A stretch of 64,000 nt of DNA from Pigmentiphaga litoralis (GTDB lineage: Bacteria > Pseudomonadota > Gammaproteobacteria > Burkholderiales > Burkholderiaceae_B), in assembly GCF_013408655.1 (NCBI RefSeq), contig NZ_JACCBP010000002.1, positions 1-64,000 on the forward strand. Direction: 5' to 3'. The translations under genes were made by a program, and so were the position numbers. The notes under the pieces were generated by a model, which saw only the letters and a list, made by a program, of their open reading frames with translations, made no database searches and was not told the DNA's origin. Shown here one piece after another: positions 8,930 through 21,541 of the stretch. Position 1 is the stretch's first letter. Each line of letters starts with the position of its first letter.

Positions 8930-9289
8930 ATGGCCCGTCTTCTGTTCGTCCTGACCCTCGCGCTGATCGGCTGCGCGCTGTCGCTCGTCAGCAGCCAGTA
9001 CGAAGCGCGCAGCCTGTTCATGGAGCTGGAACGCGCGCAGGTCGTGACGCGCGACCTGGACGTGGACTGGCGCCGTCTGCAGCTGGAACAGACCGATCAT
9101 TCCAAGCACGGCCTGATCGACAATGTGGCCCGCAACACGCTCAAGATGGAGCCGGTCACGCCGGCTCGCACCATTTATCTCGCGCAGCGCCGCGACCAGG
9201 GCGATGCGCCCGTGGTCCTGCCGTTCGGACCGCTGGGCGAACCGATGCCGGCGCCTGCCGGCCGCAATCCGTCGGGAGCCCGCCGATGA
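8930..9289 (+). CDS. ftsL: Cell division protein FtsL
   Basis: The 119-residue product is a small bitopic membrane protein of the FtsQLB divisome subcomplex. Residues 2-20 form the single membrane segment, followed by a periplasmic heptad-rich stretch (YEARSLFMELERAQ to WRRLQLEQTDHS) typical of the FtsL coiled coil, and a Pro-rich tail. FtsL is poorly conserved, so identity rests on size, topology and position between rsmH and ftsI. Its stop overlaps the ftsI start as ATGA. Confidence 0.9.
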   Translation: MARLLFVLTLALIGCALSLVSSQYEARSLFMELERAQVVTRDLDVDWRRLQLEQTDHSKHGLIDNVARNTLKMEPVTPARTIYLAQRRDQGDAPVVLPFGPLGEPMPAPAGRNPSGARR

Positions 9290-11034
9290 AGCGCAAGAGC
9301 ACACAAAGCGTCCGCTTTTCGTCCAACCCCGTGCTGCATGCCAAGCTGCCGCCATGGCGGTCGCGCTTCGTGCTGTTCCTGCTGTTCGCCGGCTTTGCGA
9401 CCTTGATGGTGCGGGCCCTGTATCTGCAGGGACTGTCGAACGAATTCCTGCAGCGGCAGGGCGAATCGCGCTATGCGCGCACGCTGGTGCTGCCGGCGTC
9501 GCGCGGCAAGATCACCGACCGCAACGGCGTGGTGATCGCGTCGAGCGTGCCCGCGCGCGCCGTGTGGGCGATCCCGGAAGACGTGAAGGCGCCGCCCGAC
9601 AAGCTGGCCGAACTGGCGAACCTGCTGGGCATTCCGCTGCGCGATCTGCAGCGCAAGCTGTCCAATGAAGACAAGACGTTTGTCTACCTGAAGCGCCAGC
9701 TGACGGTCGAGACGGCCGACAAAGTGGCCGCGCTGGGCCTGGAAGGCATCCACCAGCAACGCGAAACGATGCGCTACTACCCGGAAGGGGAAATGGTGGC
9801 GCACGTGCTGGGCTTTACCAATATCGAAGACAAGGGCCAGGAAGGCATCGAGCTGGCGTACAACTCGCAGCTGGCAGGCCGCGCCGGCAGCCGCCGCGTG
9901 ATCAAGGACCGTCTGGGCCGCGTGGTCGAAGACGTGCAGGCCGTGCGTTCGCCCGCCAACGGCCACGACCTGACGCTGTCGATCGACACCCGCATTCAAT
10001 ACCTGCTGTTTTCGCAATTGAAGGCGGCGGTGGACAAGAGCAAGGCGCGCGGCGCGGCCGCGGTCGTGGTCGATACCCGCACGGGCGAGATCCTGGCGCT
10101 GGTCAATCTGCCGACCTACAACCCGAATGCCCGCGAAGGGCTCAATGGCGGCCAGTTGCGCAATCGCGCGCTGACCGACACGTTCGAGCCGGGTTCGACC
10201 ATCAAGCCGTTTTCCATTGCGCTGGCCATGGACCTGGGCCGTATCCGTCCGACCAGCACGTTCGACACCGGCAATGGCCGCATGACGTTCTTTGGCCGGT
10301 CGATTTCGGACACCCACGGCTACGGGGTGTTGAGCACAGCCGGCGTTATCGAGAAGTCGAGCAACATCGGCACGTCGCTGATTGCGAACCTGATCGAAAA
10401 CCGCGAAATGTGGAACAAGTACAGCGAGCTGGGCTTCGGCCAGGTGCCGAAGCTGGACTTTCCGGGTGCGGTGGCGGGCCGCCTGCGGCCGTATGACCGG
10501 TGGCGTCCGATTGAAAAGGCCACGATGGCTTACGGCTACGGCCTGTCGGTGTCGCTGGTGCAGATGGCCCAGGCCTACACGGTGTTTGCCCGCAATGGCG
10601 ACATGGTGCCGCTGTCGTTCCTGAAGACCGATCGCGAGCCGACCCCGACGCAGGTTTACACACCGGCCACGGCCCGGACCATGCGCAAGATGATGGAAGC
10701 CGTGACGGGCGCGGGCGGCACCGCCGTGCAGGCGCAGGTCATGGGCTATCGCATTGCCGGCAAGACCGGCACCGCGCGCAAGATCATCAACGGCGCCTAC
10801 AGCACCAAGTATGTGGCGTCGTTCATCGGGCTGGCGCCCGCGTCCAACCCGCGCCTGGTCGTGGCGGTGATGATGGACGAACCGACCACCGGCAGCGTGT
10901 ACGGCGGCGCCGTCGCGGGCCCGGTGTTCTCGAATGTGGTGGGCGGCACCCTGCGGTTGATGGGCGTCGAACCCGATGCGCCGTTCAAGTCGCTGGTCGT
11001 GCCCGATGTGCCGTTGATGGAAGAAGTGCTGTGA
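9286..11034 (+). CDS. ftsI: Septal peptidoglycan transpeptidase FtsI (PBP3)
   Basis: The 582-residue class B penicillin-binding protein crosslinks septal murein with FtsW. It has a cytoplasmic basic tail, one membrane segment (about residues 29-47), the PBP dimer domain (PASRGKITDRNGVVIA), and a transpeptidase domain with all three motifs: Ser304-Thr-Ile-Lys307, Ser358-Ser-Asn360 and Lys493-Thr-Gly495. The ATG at 9286 overlaps the ftsL stop. An upstream open frame extends into ftsL but is not used. The stop overlaps the GTG start of murE-murF. Confidence 0.97.
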   Translation: MKRKSTQSVRFSSNPVLHAKLPPWRSRFVLFLLFAGFATLMVRALYLQGLSNEFLQRQGESRYARTLVLPASRGKITDRNGVVIASSVPARAVWAIPEDVKAPPDKLAELANLLGIPLRDLQRKLSNEDKTFVYLKRQLTVETADKVAALGLEGIHQQRETMRYYPEGEMVAHVLGFTNIEDKGQEGIELAYNSQLAGRAGSRRVIKDRLGRVVEDVQAVRSPANGHDLTLSIDTRIQYLLFSQLKAAVDKSKARGAAAVVVDTRTGEILALVNLPTYNPNAREGLNGGQLRNRALTDTFEPGSTIKPFSIALAMDLGRIRPTSTFDTGNGRMTFFGRSISDTHGYGVLSTAGVIEKSSNIGTSLIANLIENREMWNKYSELGFGQVPKLDFPGAVAGRLRPYDRWRPIEKATMAYGYGLSVSLVQMAQAYTVFARNGDMVPLSFLKTDREPTPTQVYTPATARTMRKMMEAVTGAGGTAVQAQVMGYRIAGKTGTARKIINGAYSTKYVASFIGLAPASNPRLVVAVMMDEPTTGSVYGGAVAGPVFSNVVGGTLRLMGVEPDAPFKSLVVPDVPLMEEVL

Positions 11035-14000
11035 GCGCGGTGGACTTCCGCACGCAGGCGCGCGATCCGTCCGCCCTGGTGGCGTGGCTGCGCGCGAACG
11101 TGCTGGCGTCGGCGCAGCTGACCCTGGATTCGCGGGCGGTGGTGGCGGGCGACGTGTTCCTGGCCTACCCGGGGGCGCGCAGCGATGGCCGCGACTACCT
11201 GCGCCAGGCGCTGGCGCAAGGCGCCGCGGCCGTGGTGTATGAAGCGGCCGAAGGCGCCCATGGCGCCGAGATCGATGCGGTGCTGGCGGAACGTGGCGTG
11301 CCTGCGTGCGCCTTTGTCGGCCTGAAAGAAGCCTTGGGCGAGACGGCGTCGGCCTGGTATGGCGAGCCATCCAAGGCCATGACCGTGATCGCAGTGACCG
11401 GCACCAATGGCAAGACGTCGTGCACGCAATGGCTGGCCGATGCGTTGACCGCCCATGGCCAGCCCTGCGGCGTGATCGGCACGCTGGGCATTCGCACGCC
11501 GACGGCCGATGGCGCGGGCGCGCATGTCGTGACCGGGCTGACGACGCCCGACGCCGTGGCCCTGCACCGGTCGCTGGCGCAGATGCGCGCGGCGGGCACG
11601 GTGGCCGTGGCGATCGAGGCATCGTCGATCGGCATTGCCGAAGGCCGTATGGATGGTCTGCACGTGGATGTGGCCGTGCTGACCAACCTGACGCGCGATC
11701 ACCTGGACTACCACGGCGACATGGCCGAATACGAACGGCAGAAGACGCGGCTGTTCACCTGGAAGGGCGTGCGCGCGGCCATCGTCAACCTGGATGATCC
11801 GGCCGGGCATCGCGTGCTGGAGGCGATCGCGGCGAATGCAGCCGAAGCCAGCGCGGTCGAACCGGTGGCCCTGACGGGTTTCACCCTCGACGCCGCATCG
11901 GCAGTGATGCCCGCCGGCGTTGCCGTCCTGTCGGCCAGCGATCTGCACGGCACGAGCCAGGGCATGGTCTTTACCTTGAACCTGGATGACCGGTCGGTGC
12001 AGATCGCCACGCACTTGCTGGGCGCGCACAACGTGGCCAACCTGCTGGCCGTGGGCGGCGTGCTGCGCGCGCTGGGCTGGTCGGTGCAGGACACGGCGGG
12101 CGCGCTGGGGTCGGCCCAGGCCGCGCCGGGCCGCCTGGAAGCCGTGGCCGCGCCAGACAGCACGCCGGGTCACGGCACCCCCCTGGTGGTGGTCGACTAC
12201 GCCCATTCGCCCGACGCGCTGGAACGCGCGATCGACGCATTGCTGCCCGTGGCGGCCGCGCGCGGCGGCCGCTGCGTGTGCGTGTTCGGCTGCGGCGGCG
12301 ATCGCGACGCCGGCAAGCGCCCGGAAATGGGCCGCATCGCGGCGGCGCGCGCCGACCGTGTCGTTGTCACCAGCGACAATCCGCGCAGCGAATCGCCGCG
12401 CGCCATCATCGAACAGATCCTTGCCGGCGTGCCCGCGGATCTGCTGCAGCATGCTGACCGCGTGACGTCCGACATCGATCGGGCGCACGCCATCCGCGCC
12501 GCCATTCTGGGCGCGGACATCCACGACGTGATCCTGCTCGCGGGCAAGGGTCACGAGTCTTACCAGGAAATTGCCGGTGTGCGACAGCCCTTCTCGGATG
12601 TCGACGAAGCGCGCAAGGTGCTTGCCGGCTACCCGCGACAGGAAACACGTATTTTGGGCTTCATGAGTCTGGCGGATGCGACGTCCGCCATGCAAGGCGT
12701 GCTGCACGGCGCATCGGGTGAAACGGCCGCCGCGCCGCGCATCGCGATCCACGGTGTCAGCACGGATTCACGCAGCGTTGCCGCAAGCGACCTGTTCATT
12801 GCGCTGGTGGGCGACACATTCGATGCGCACGATTACGTCGCGGCCGTGGCGCAAGCCGGTGCGGCGGCGGTCGTGGTGCAGCGTCCGATGGACGATGTGG
12901 GCGTGCCACAGATCGTCGTGTCCGACACGCGCGTGGCGCTGGCCCGTCTGGCCGCCGCCTGGCGCGCGCGGTTTGCGATTCCGCTGATTGGCGTGACCGG
13001 CAGCAATGGCAAGACGACCACCAAGGAAATGATCGCGTCGATTCTGGCGGCGTGGCATGGCGAGCCGGCGCGTCTGGCGACCCGCGGCAATCTGAACAAT
13101 GAGATCGGCGTGCCGCTGACCTTGCTGCGCCTGACCCCTGAGCACCAGAGCGCGGTGGTGGAATTGGGCATGAACCACCCGGGCGAGATCGCCCAGCTGG
13201 CGCATATTGCCGCGCCGACCGTGGGCCTGGTGAACAACGCGCAGCGCGAGCATCAGGAATTCATGCATACCGTGGAAGCGGTCGCGCGTGAAAACGGCGC
13301 CGTGATCGAGCACCTGCCGCCCGATGGCGTGGCCGTGTTCCCGAGCGACGATCCGCATACCCCGATCTGGATGGCGCTGGCCGGTGCGCGTCCGTGCCTG
13401 CGGTTTGGCCTGGACGGTACGGCTGACGTGACTGCCGACGTCACGGCCACGGGCATCGACATGCAGGCTTTCGATACCCGCTTTACGTTGGTGACTCCGG
13501 CGGGTTCGGCACCGGTCGTGCTGGCCGCGGCCGGGCTGCACAACGTGCGCAACGCATTGGCCGCCGCGGCCTGCGCGCTGGCCATTGGCACGCCGTTGGC
13601 TAAGGTCGTGGATGGTCTGCAGGCGTTTGCGCCGGTCAAGGGCCGCATGCAGCGTCATGCGCTGCCCTCCGGCGGCCTGCTGATCGACGACACCTATAAC
13701 GCCAATCCGGATTCGGCCCGCGCCGCGATCGACGTGCTGGCCAGCCTGCCGTCACCGCGTGTCCTGGTATTGGGTGACATGGGCGAAGTTGGCAATGACG
13801 GCCCCGCCATGCATCGGGAAGTGGGCGAATACGCCCGTGCCTGCGGCATCGATGCGGTGTTCGCGCTGGGCGATGCCACGCGCGACACGGTGGCGGCGTT
13901 CAACGACGGCCAAGGCAATGACGCTGGCAACGACAACGCCACCCGGCGCGGTGTGCATGCGGACCGGGTGGAAGACCTGGCCCCGGCGATCCGGGCCGTG

Positions 14001-14112
14001 CGGCCGGCGTCGGTGCTGGTGAAGGGTTCACGCTTCATGCGTATGGAACGGGTGGTGGCGGCCTTGCTGGCCGGCAACGACCCGTCAAATGACTTTTTGA
14101 ATGGTACGCGGA

Positions 14113-14123
<11 letters not shown>
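11031..14123 (+). CDS. murE-murF: Fused MurE-MurF peptidoglycan stem-peptide ligase
   Basis: A single 1030-residue frame joins two enzymes. Residues 1 to about 535 are MurE, adding meso-diaminopimelate to UDP-MurNAc-L-Ala-D-Glu: ATP loop GTNGKT (124-129), a [12 protein letters not shown] block, and Asp449-Asn-Pro-Arg452, the DNPR motif that selects meso-DAP. From about 545 ([12 protein letters not shown]) to the end is MurF, adding D-Ala-D-Ala: ATP loop GSNGKT (657-662), [11 protein letters not shown] and [10 protein letters not shown]. The internal Met at 12663 has no close ribosome site, so one polypeptide is expected. A MurE-MurF fusion is known in Bordetella. The GTG start overlaps the ftsI stop. 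Confidence 0.96.
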
Positions 14124-15282
<1,159 letters not shown>

Positions 15283-15295
15283 TGTGGAAGCCTTG

Positions 15296-16831
15296 ATGGA
15301 CACGCTGGAGTCTCCTGTCGCGATGCCGTTCACCCTGGTCCTTGGCCTGGGCGAGACGGGCTCGGCCGCCGTGCAGTGGTGCGTACGCACCGGCTGCGGC
15401 GTGCGCGTCGCCGACACGCGGACCGAAACGAACGGCCTGGCCGCGCTGCGCGAGCAGGCGGGCGACGCCGAGTTCGTGCTCGGCGCGGCGGCCCTGCGGG
15501 ACATCGATGGCGAATCGCAGTTCGACCCCGCGCTGCTGGATGGCGTGGAACGTGTCGTGTTGAGCCCCGGCCTGTCGCCCCGCCTGGCTCCGGCCCGCGC
15601 GCTGGTCGATGCGGCCAAGGCACGCGGCATTCCGGTCATCGGCGAAATCGAACTGTTCGCGCAAGCACTGAACATGCTCAAGAATGAGCAGGCTTATGCC
15701 CCCAAGGTATTGGCCATTACCGGCACCAATGGCAAGACCACGGTCACGTCCCTGACCGGCCGGCTGGTGGCCGCCGCGGGCAAGTCGGTGGCGGTGGCGG
15801 GCAACATCAGCCCCGCCGCGCTGACGGCCCTGATGGCCGCGCAAGACGCCGGCGCCTTGCCCGACGTGTGGGTGCTGGAGCTGTCCAGCTTCCAGATGGA
15901 GACCACGAGCAGCCTGCGGCCCGACGCCGCGGTGGTGCTGAACGTGACGCAGGACCACCTGGACTGGCATGGCGACATGGCGTCCTACGCTGCCGCCAAA
16001 GCCAAGCTGCTGGCCGCGTCCGCCATCGCGATCGTGAATCGTGATGACCCGACCACGGTCGCCATGGTCGATCGCCTGGACGCCGAACGGGTGCGCAGCT
16101 TTGGCCGCGACCTGCCCGCGCTGGCCGGCGACATGGGCATGGACCACAGCCATGGCGTGGCCTGGCTGGCCGAATCGGCGTTTGACGAATTCGATGCCGA
16201 GCCGGTCAAGCGCAAAAAGAACGATCCCATCCTGCGGGCCGCCGGGCGCGTCGTGCGCCTGATGCCGGTCGACGCCTTGCTGGTGCGCGGTCAGCACAAC
16301 GCCGCCAATGTGCTGGCGGCGCTGCAACTGGCCCGGTGCATCGGCCTGTCGTTGGTGCCGATGCTGCACTCGGTGCGCGATTACCGCGGCGAGCCGCATC
16401 GGGTGGAATTCCTGCGCACCATTGGTGGCGTGGACTTCATCGACGACAGCAAGGGCACGAACGTGGGCGCCACCGTGGCGGCGCTCGAAGGCCTGGGCCA
16501 GCGGTCGGTGTTGATCGCGGGCGGTGTGGGTAAGGGGCAGGACTTTGCACCCCTGGCGCGCGCCGTGGCGCTGCATGCCCGCGCCGTGGTCCTGATCGGG
16601 CGCGACGCACCTGCGATTGCCGATGCCTTGGCCAGCACCAACGTGCCGCTGGTGACGAGCGAGTCGCTCGAAGCCGCCGTCCATACCGCCCTGACACACG
16701 CCGAAGATGGCGACGCGGTGCTGCTGTCGCCAGCCTGCGCCAGCTTCGACATGTTCCGCGACTACAAGCACCGCGCCGATGTGTTCGACGCCGCGGTCAC
16801 CGAACTCGCGCACGACCGCGGAGAGATCTGA
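15296..16831 (+). CDS. murD: UDP-N-acetylmuramoyl-L-alanine--D-glutamate ligase
   Basis: MurD adds D-glutamate to UDP-MurNAc-L-Ala in the cytosol. The 511-residue product carries the N-terminal dinucleotide-fold [14 protein letters not shown], the ATP loop [13 protein letters not shown], the [13 protein letters not shown] block, and [14 protein letters not shown], the MurD signature before the C-terminal domain. A short acidic insertion with KRKKNDP (about residues 304-310) makes it longer than E. coli MurD. The ATG at 15296 has GGAAG 5 bases upstream; a GTG at 15284 would add four residues. Confidence 0.96.
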   Translation: MDTLESPVAMPFTLVLGLGETGSAAVQWCVRTGCGVRVADTRTETNGLAALREQAGDAEFVLGAAALRDIDGESQFDPALLDGVERVVLSPGLSPRLAPARALVDAAKARGIPVIGEIELFAQALNMLKNEQAYAPKVLAITGTNGKTTVTSLTGRLVAAAGKSVAVAGNISPAALTALMAAQDAGALPDVWVLELSSFQMETTSSLRPDAAVVLNVTQDHLDWHGDMASYAAAKAKLLAASAIAIVNRDDPTTVAMVDRLDAERVRSFGRDLPALAGDMGMDHSHGVAWLAESAFDEFDAEPVKRKKNDPILRAAGRVVRLMPVDALLVRGQHNAANVLAALQLARCIGLSLVPMLHSVRDYRGEPHRVEFLRTIGGVDFIDDSKGTNVGATVAALEGLGQRSVLIAGGVGKGQDFAPLARAVALHARAVVLIGRDAPAIADALASTNVPLVTSESLEAAVHTALTHAEDGDAVLLSPACASFDMFRDYKHRADVFDAAVTELAHDRGEI

Positions 16832-16832
16832 C

Positions 16833-18026
16833 ATGAGCCTGTTCGCAGAACTGTCCAATGGCGTGAACGCCGTCCGCCCCAGCCGCACGCGCATGCTCAA
16901 TTACGACGCCGCGCTGGTGGTGTCGGCGGCTGCCCTGATGCTGATCGGCCTGGTCATGGTGTATTCGGCATCGGTCACGCTGGCCGATTCGCCCAAGTAC
17001 AAGAACTACGGCAATTACTTTTTCCTTATCCGCCATGTTGCCTACCTGATGGTGGGGCTGTTCGCGGCCGTGTTCACGTTTTCGATCCGGCTGGATACGT
17101 GGCAGAAGTACGCCATGGCGCTGTTCTCAATTTCGCTGGTGCTCCTGGCGGTGGTGCTGGTGCCAGGCATCGGCCGGGAAGTGAACGGCGCGCACCGCTG
17201 GCTGCCGCTGGGCGTCGTCAACTTCCAGCCGTCGGAATTGATGAAGCTGGCCGTGCTGATCTACGCGGCCGACTACACGGTGCGCAAGCAGGAACACATG
17301 CAGTTCTTCTGGCGCGGCTTTGTGCCGATGGCGGTGGCCATGGCGGCGTCCGGCCTGTTGCTGCTGCTCGAGCCCGACCTGGGCGCCTTCGTGGTGGTCG
17401 TGGCGATTTCGATGGGCATCCTGTTCCTGGGCGGCATGAACGGCAAGCTGTTCGCGGGCCTGACGGGCGTGCTGGTCGGCACCTTCATGCTGCTGATCTG
17501 GGCCGCGCCGTGGCGCCGGGAACGTCTGTTCGCCTACCTGGATCCGTGGAGCGAGGGCAATGCGCTGGGCAAGGCGTATCAGCTGTCGCATTCCCTGATC
17601 GCGTTCGGCCGCGGCGAATGGCTGGGCGTGGGCCTGGGCGGCAGCGTCGAAAAACTGCATTACCTGCCCGAAGCGCATACCGACTTTCTGCTCGCCGTGA
17701 TTGGCGAGGAACTGGGCTTTGTCGGCGTCGCCGTCGTGATCCTGCTGTTCGCGACCATCGTGCGCCGCGGCTTTGAGATCGGCCGCCAGGCCATTGCCAT
17801 GGACCGCACCTTCAGCGGTCTGGTCGCCAAGGGTGTCGTGCTGTGGTTCGGCGTGCAGACGCTGATCAACATGGGCGTGAACCTGGGCCTGCTGCCGACC
17901 AAGGGCCTGACCCTGCCGTTCATGAGCTTTGGCGGCACGGGCATCGTGTTCAACATGTGCGCGCTGGCGGTGCTGATGCGCGTGGATTACGAAAACCGCA
18001 TCCTGATGCGTGGAGGGCGCCTGTGA
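16833..18026 (+). CDS. ftsW: Septal peptidoglycan glycosyltransferase FtsW
   Basis: FtsW is the SEDS-family glycosyltransferase that polymerises lipid II at the septum with FtsI. The 397-residue protein has about ten membrane segments and the SEDS hallmarks: [29 protein letters not shown], the [15 protein letters not shown] loop and [13 protein letters not shown] near the end. It starts 1 base after the murD stop, with CGGAGAG as ribosome site. Its stop overlaps the GTG of murG. Confidence 0.96.
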   Translation: MSLFAELSNGVNAVRPSRTRMLNYDAALVVSAAALMLIGLVMVYSASVTLADSPKYKNYGNYFFLIRHVAYLMVGLFAAVFTFSIRLDTWQKYAMALFSISLVLLAVVLVPGIGREVNGAHRWLPLGVVNFQPSELMKLAVLIYAADYTVRKQEHMQFFWRGFVPMAVAMAASGLLLLLEPDLGAFVVVVAISMGILFLGGMNGKLFAGLTGVLVGTFMLLIWAAPWRRERLFAYLDPWSEGNALGKAYQLSHSLIAFGRGEWLGVGLGGSVEKLHYLPEAHTDFLLAVIGEELGFVGVAVVILLFATIVRRGFEIGRQAIAMDRTFSGLVAKGVVLWFGVQTLINMGVNLGLLPTKGLTLPFMSFGGTGIVFNMCALAVLMRVDYENRILMRGGRL

Positions 18027-19123
18027 CGGCTCACGCACGCACCCTCATGGTCATGGCCGGTGGCACGGGCGGGCACATCATGCCCGGCCTGGCCGTCGCG
18101 CAAGACCTGCGCGCGCGCGGCTGGAACGTGGTCTGGATGGGCCACCCCGATGGCATGGAATCGCGCCTGGTGCCGCCGCAAGGCATTCCGCTGGTGCCGC
18201 TGCGCTTTTCGGGCGTGCGGGGCAAGGGCGTCAAGACGCTGGTCAAGCTGCCGTTCACGTTGCTGCGTGCACTGGGCCAGGCCTTCTCGGCCCTGGGCCG
18301 GCACAAGCCCGACGTCGTGCTGGGCATGGGCGGCTATGTGGCGTTGCCCGGCGGGCTGATGGCGGCGATGCGCGGCATTCCGCTGGTGCTGCACGAACAG
18401 AATTCCGTGGCCGGCATGACCAACAAGGTGCTTGCCCGGGTGGCGGACCAGGTGCTGACGGCTTTCCCGGGCGCGTTCCCGGGCAAGGGCGGCAACGCGG
18501 CGGTCGAACAGGTCGGCAATCCGGTGCGTCCTGAAATGACCCGTCTCGCGGCGCCCGCGGACCGCCTGGCTGGCCGCACCGGCCCGCTGCGCCTGCTGGT
18601 CGTCGGCGGCAGCCTGGGCGCGCAAGCCCTGAACGATACGGTGCCGCAAGCCCTGGCCCGCCTGCCTGCCGATGCGCGACCCACGGTCGTGCATCAGGCC
18701 GGCGAAAAGCATCTGGCGGCCTTGCAGGCGTCCTATGACAAGGCCGGCGTGACGGGCGATTGCCGCGCCTTCATCACCGACATGGCGGCGGCCTATGCCG
18801 ACGCCGACCTGGTGATCTGCCGATCGGGCGCCATGACGGTGGCCGAGATCTGCTCGGCCGGCGCGGCCGCGCTGTTCGTGCCGTTCCCGCACGCGGTCGA
18901 CGACCACCAGACCACCAACGCCAAATACCTGAGCGATGCGCAGGCCGGCTGGCTCAAGCCGCAATCGGCGCTGACGCCCGAGTGGCTCGCGGCCTGGCTG
19001 GCCGAGCGCACGCGCCCCGAATTGATCGAGACCGCGACGCGTGCGCGTGCGATGGCCCGGCCGCAGGCAACCGCCCGCATCGCCGACATCTGCGAAGCCG
19101 CGGCGCGCAAAGAGAAACCATGA
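18023..19123 (+). CDS. murG: UDP-GlcNAc--undecaprenyl-pyrophosphoryl-MurNAc-pentapeptide transferase MurG
   Basis: MurG converts lipid I to lipid II on the inner face of the membrane. The 366-residue GT28 enzyme shows the N-terminal [14 protein letters not shown] loop, [11 protein letters not shown], the acceptor-site [12 protein letters not shown], and the C-terminal donor-site [12 protein letters not shown] and [14 protein letters not shown]. The GTG at 18023 overlaps the ftsW stop and has GGAGG 6 bases upstream; a longer open frame inside ftsW is not used. In Bordetella, MurG has been reported to scaffold the Mur ligases including the MurE-MurF fusion. Confidence 0.97.
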   Translation: MTAHARTLMVMAGGTGGHIMPGLAVAQDLRARGWNVVWMGHPDGMESRLVPPQGIPLVPLRFSGVRGKGVKTLVKLPFTLLRALGQAFSALGRHKPDVVLGMGGYVALPGGLMAAMRGIPLVLHEQNSVAGMTNKVLARVADQVLTAFPGAFPGKGGNAAVEQVGNPVRPEMTRLAAPADRLAGRTGPLRLLVVGGSLGAQALNDTVPQALARLPADARPTVVHQAGEKHLAALQASYDKAGVTGDCRAFITDMAAAYADADLVICRSGAMTVAEICSAGAAALFVPFPHAVDDHQTTNAKYLSDAQAGWLKPQSALTPEWLAAWLAERTRPELIETATRARAMARPQATARIADICEAAARKEKP

Positions 19124-20574
19124 GACACCGGATCAGACACATCCATTTCGTCGGCATCGGCGGCTCCGGCATGAGCGGTATCGCCGAAGTCCTGCTGAAC
19201 CTCGGCTATCGCATCAGCGGGTCCGACCTGGCCGACAACGCGACCACGCAACGCCTGGCCGCGCTGGGCGCGTGCATCGTGCAAGGCCACAAGGCCGAGA
19301 ACATCGAAGGCGTCGATGCCATCGTCACGTCGACCGCCGTGGCGGGCAACAATCCGGAAGTGATTGCGGCCCGCAACAAACGCATTCCGGTCGTGCCGCG
19401 CGCCTTGATGCTGGCCGAGCTGATGCGCCTGAAGCGCGGCATTGCCGTGGCCGGCACGCATGGCAAGACCACCACGACCAGCCTGGTGGCCAGCATCCTG
19501 GCCGCGGGCGACCTGGATCCGACCTTCGTGATCGGCGGCCGCCTGAACTCGGCCGGCGCCAACGCCAAGCTCGGGCAGGGCGAATTCATTGTGGTCGAGG
19601 CCGACGAGTCCGACGCATCGTTCCTGAACCTGCTGCCCGTCATGGCCGTGATCACGAACATCGACGCGGACCATATGGACACGTATGGCCATGACTTCGC
19701 GCGGCTCAAAAGCGCCTTCGTCGAATTCACGCAGCGCATGCCGTTCTACGGCACGGCGGTGCTGTGTTCGGACGACGCCAGCGTGCGCGAGATCATGCCG
19801 TTCATCTCACGTCCGATCACGACCTATGGCTTCAATGCCGACGCGCAGATCCGCGCGATCGACGTGCGCGCCGATGGCCCCCGCATGTGCTTTACCGTGC
19901 TGCGCCGCGACCGCGACGTGGAACTGCCGCCGATCGACATCACGCTGAACCTGCCGGGCGAGCACAACGTGCGCAACGCCCTGGCTGCGATCGCGGTGGC
20001 GACCGAACTGGGCGTGTCCGATGCGGCCATTCGCGATGCGCTGGCCGCCTTCAACGGCGTGAACCGCCGCTTCACGCAGGCCGGCGTCTTCCCGGTGACC
20101 GACGCCAACGGCGGCGGCAGCTTCCGTGTGATCGACGACTACGGTCATCACCCGGTGGAAATGGCCGCCACGCTGGCCGCGGCCCGGGGCGCCTATCCGG
20201 AACACCGCATCGTGCTGGCCTTCCAGCCGCACCGCTACACCCGCACGCGCGACTGCTTTGAAGACTTCGTCAAAGTCCTGGGCACCGCCGACGCTGTGCT
20301 GCTGGCCGAGGTCTACCCCGCCGGCGAAACCCCGATCGTGGCCGCCGACGGCCGGTCGCTGACCCGCGCCGTGCGGGTGGTGGGCCGCGTCGAGCCCGTG
20401 TTCGTCGAAGACATTGCCGACATGCCGCACACCATCGCCGACTTTGCGCGCGATGGCGACGTGGTCATCGTCATGGGCGCCGGTTCGATTGGCGCCGTTC
20501 CGGCCAAGGTGGGCGCGATGTTCGCCGACCCGCAGCACGCGGCCGCACCGATTCTTCAAGGAAGTCCGTCATGA
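19120..20574 (+). CDS. murC: UDP-N-acetylmuramate--L-alanine ligase
   Basis: MurC adds the first residue, L-alanine, to UDP-MurNAc in the cytosol. The 484-residue protein begins with the Rossmann motif [17 protein letters not shown], has the ATP loop [12 protein letters not shown], the [10 protein letters not shown] block, [12 protein letters not shown], and the C-terminal [14 protein letters not shown] and FQPHRYTRT. It shares the fold with the mpl product at 48749-50239. The ATG overlaps the murG stop (ATGA), as does its own stop with ddlB. Confidence 0.97.
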   Translation: MRHRIRHIHFVGIGGSGMSGIAEVLLNLGYRISGSDLADNATTQRLAALGACIVQGHKAENIEGVDAIVTSTAVAGNNPEVIAARNKRIPVVPRALMLAELMRLKRGIAVAGTHGKTTTTSLVASILAAGDLDPTFVIGGRLNSAGANAKLGQGEFIVVEADESDASFLNLLPVMAVITNIDADHMDTYGHDFARLKSAFVEFTQRMPFYGTAVLCSDDASVREIMPFISRPITTYGFNADAQIRAIDVRADGPRMCFTVLRRDRDVELPPIDITLNLPGEHNVRNALAAIAVATELGVSDAAIRDALAAFNGVNRRFTQAGVFPVTDANGGGSFRVIDDYGHHPVEMAATLAAARGAYPEHRIVLAFQPHRYTRTRDCFEDFVKVLGTADAVLLAEVYPAGETPIVAADGRSLTRAVRVVGRVEPVFVEDIADMPHTIADFARDGDVVIVMGAGSIGAVPAKVGAMFADPQHAAAPILQGSPS

Positions 20575-21530
20575 AGTCCCCGCAGTCCTTTGGCAAAGTC
20601 GGCGTGCTGTACGGCGGCAAGTCCGCCGAGCGCGACGTCTCGATCATGTCCGGTACCGGGGTGCACCAGGCCCTGCGCAATGCCGGCGTCGACGCGCACC
20701 TGTTCGACACCGGCGAACGCTCGCTGGCCGAACTGGCCGCCGAAGGTTTCGATCGCGTCTTCATCGCGCTGCATGGCCGCTATGGCGAAGACGGCACGCT
20801 GCAGGGCGCATTGGAACTGCTGGGCATTCCCTACACCGGCAGCGGCCCGCTGGCGTCGTCGCTGGCCATGGACAAGATCATGACCAAACGCGTGTGGCTG
20901 CACGAAGCGCTGCCCACGCCGCGCTATGCCGTGCTCGATGCCGAGACGGATCTGGACAATGTGATCTCGACGCTGGGCCTGCCCGTGTTCGTCAAGCCGC
21001 CGCATGAAGGCTCGACCCTGGGCGTGACCAAGGTCACGCGCCGCGAAGACCTGGCCGCGGCCTATGCCAAGGCATCGGAATTCGACGAAGACGTGCTGGC
21101 CGAAGCCTTCATCAGCGGCCGCGAACTGACGGTGGCGATCCTGGGCAAGGGCGCGAATGCGTATGCCCTGCCGGTGATCGAGATCGTCGCGCCCGATGGC
21201 AACTATGACTACGAGCACAAGTATTTTGGCGACGAGACCAAGTACTTCTGCCCGGCCAATCTGCCGGAAGACACCACCCGCCGCATCCAGGACATCTGCG
21301 TGGCCGCCTATCGCGCCATTGGCTGCGAAGGCTGGGGCCGCGCCGACGTGATCCTGGCGGACAACGGCGAACCGTACCTGCTCGAGATCAACACGTCGCC
21401 CGGCATGACCAGCCATTCGCTGGTCCCGATGGCGGCTGCCGCGAACGGCATGAACTATGAAAGCCTGTGTGTCGAGCTCCTTGCGGATGCCCGGTGCAAG
21501 GTCTCGGCCAGCCGGCCCCAAAGCGCTTAA
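20571..21530 (+). CDS. ddlB: D-alanine--D-alanine ligase
   Basis: Ddl joins two D-alanines for use by MurF. The 319-residue ATP-grasp enzyme has [19 protein letters not shown] at the N-terminus, [25 protein letters not shown], the conserved [15 protein letters not shown], and the Mg-binding [13 protein letters not shown] at the C-terminus. The substrate-binding Glu in SAERDVS and the YTGSG loop are present, consistent with D-Ala-D-Ala rather than D-Ala-D-Lac specificity. Start overlaps the murC stop. Confidence 0.97.
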   Translation: MKSPQSFGKVGVLYGGKSAERDVSIMSGTGVHQALRNAGVDAHLFDTGERSLAELAAEGFDRVFIALHGRYGEDGTLQGALELLGIPYTGSGPLASSLAMDKIMTKRVWLHEALPTPRYAVLDAETDLDNVISTLGLPVFVKPPHEGSTLGVTKVTRREDLAAAYAKASEFDEDVLAEAFISGRELTVAILGKGANAYALPVIEIVAPDGNYDYEHKYFGDETKYFCPANLPEDTTRRIQDICVAAYRAIGCEGWGRADVILADNGEPYLLEINTSPGMTSHSLVPMAAAANGMNYESLCVELLADARCKVSASRPQSA

Positions 21531-21541
21531 TCGGACGATCT

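Noticed and set aside
9175..12752. Long minus-strand open frames antisense to ftsI and murE-murF (815 and 651 codons)
   Set aside because: Both lie opposite genes with complete catalytic motifs and show the amino-acid skew of antisense frames in G+C-rich DNA.
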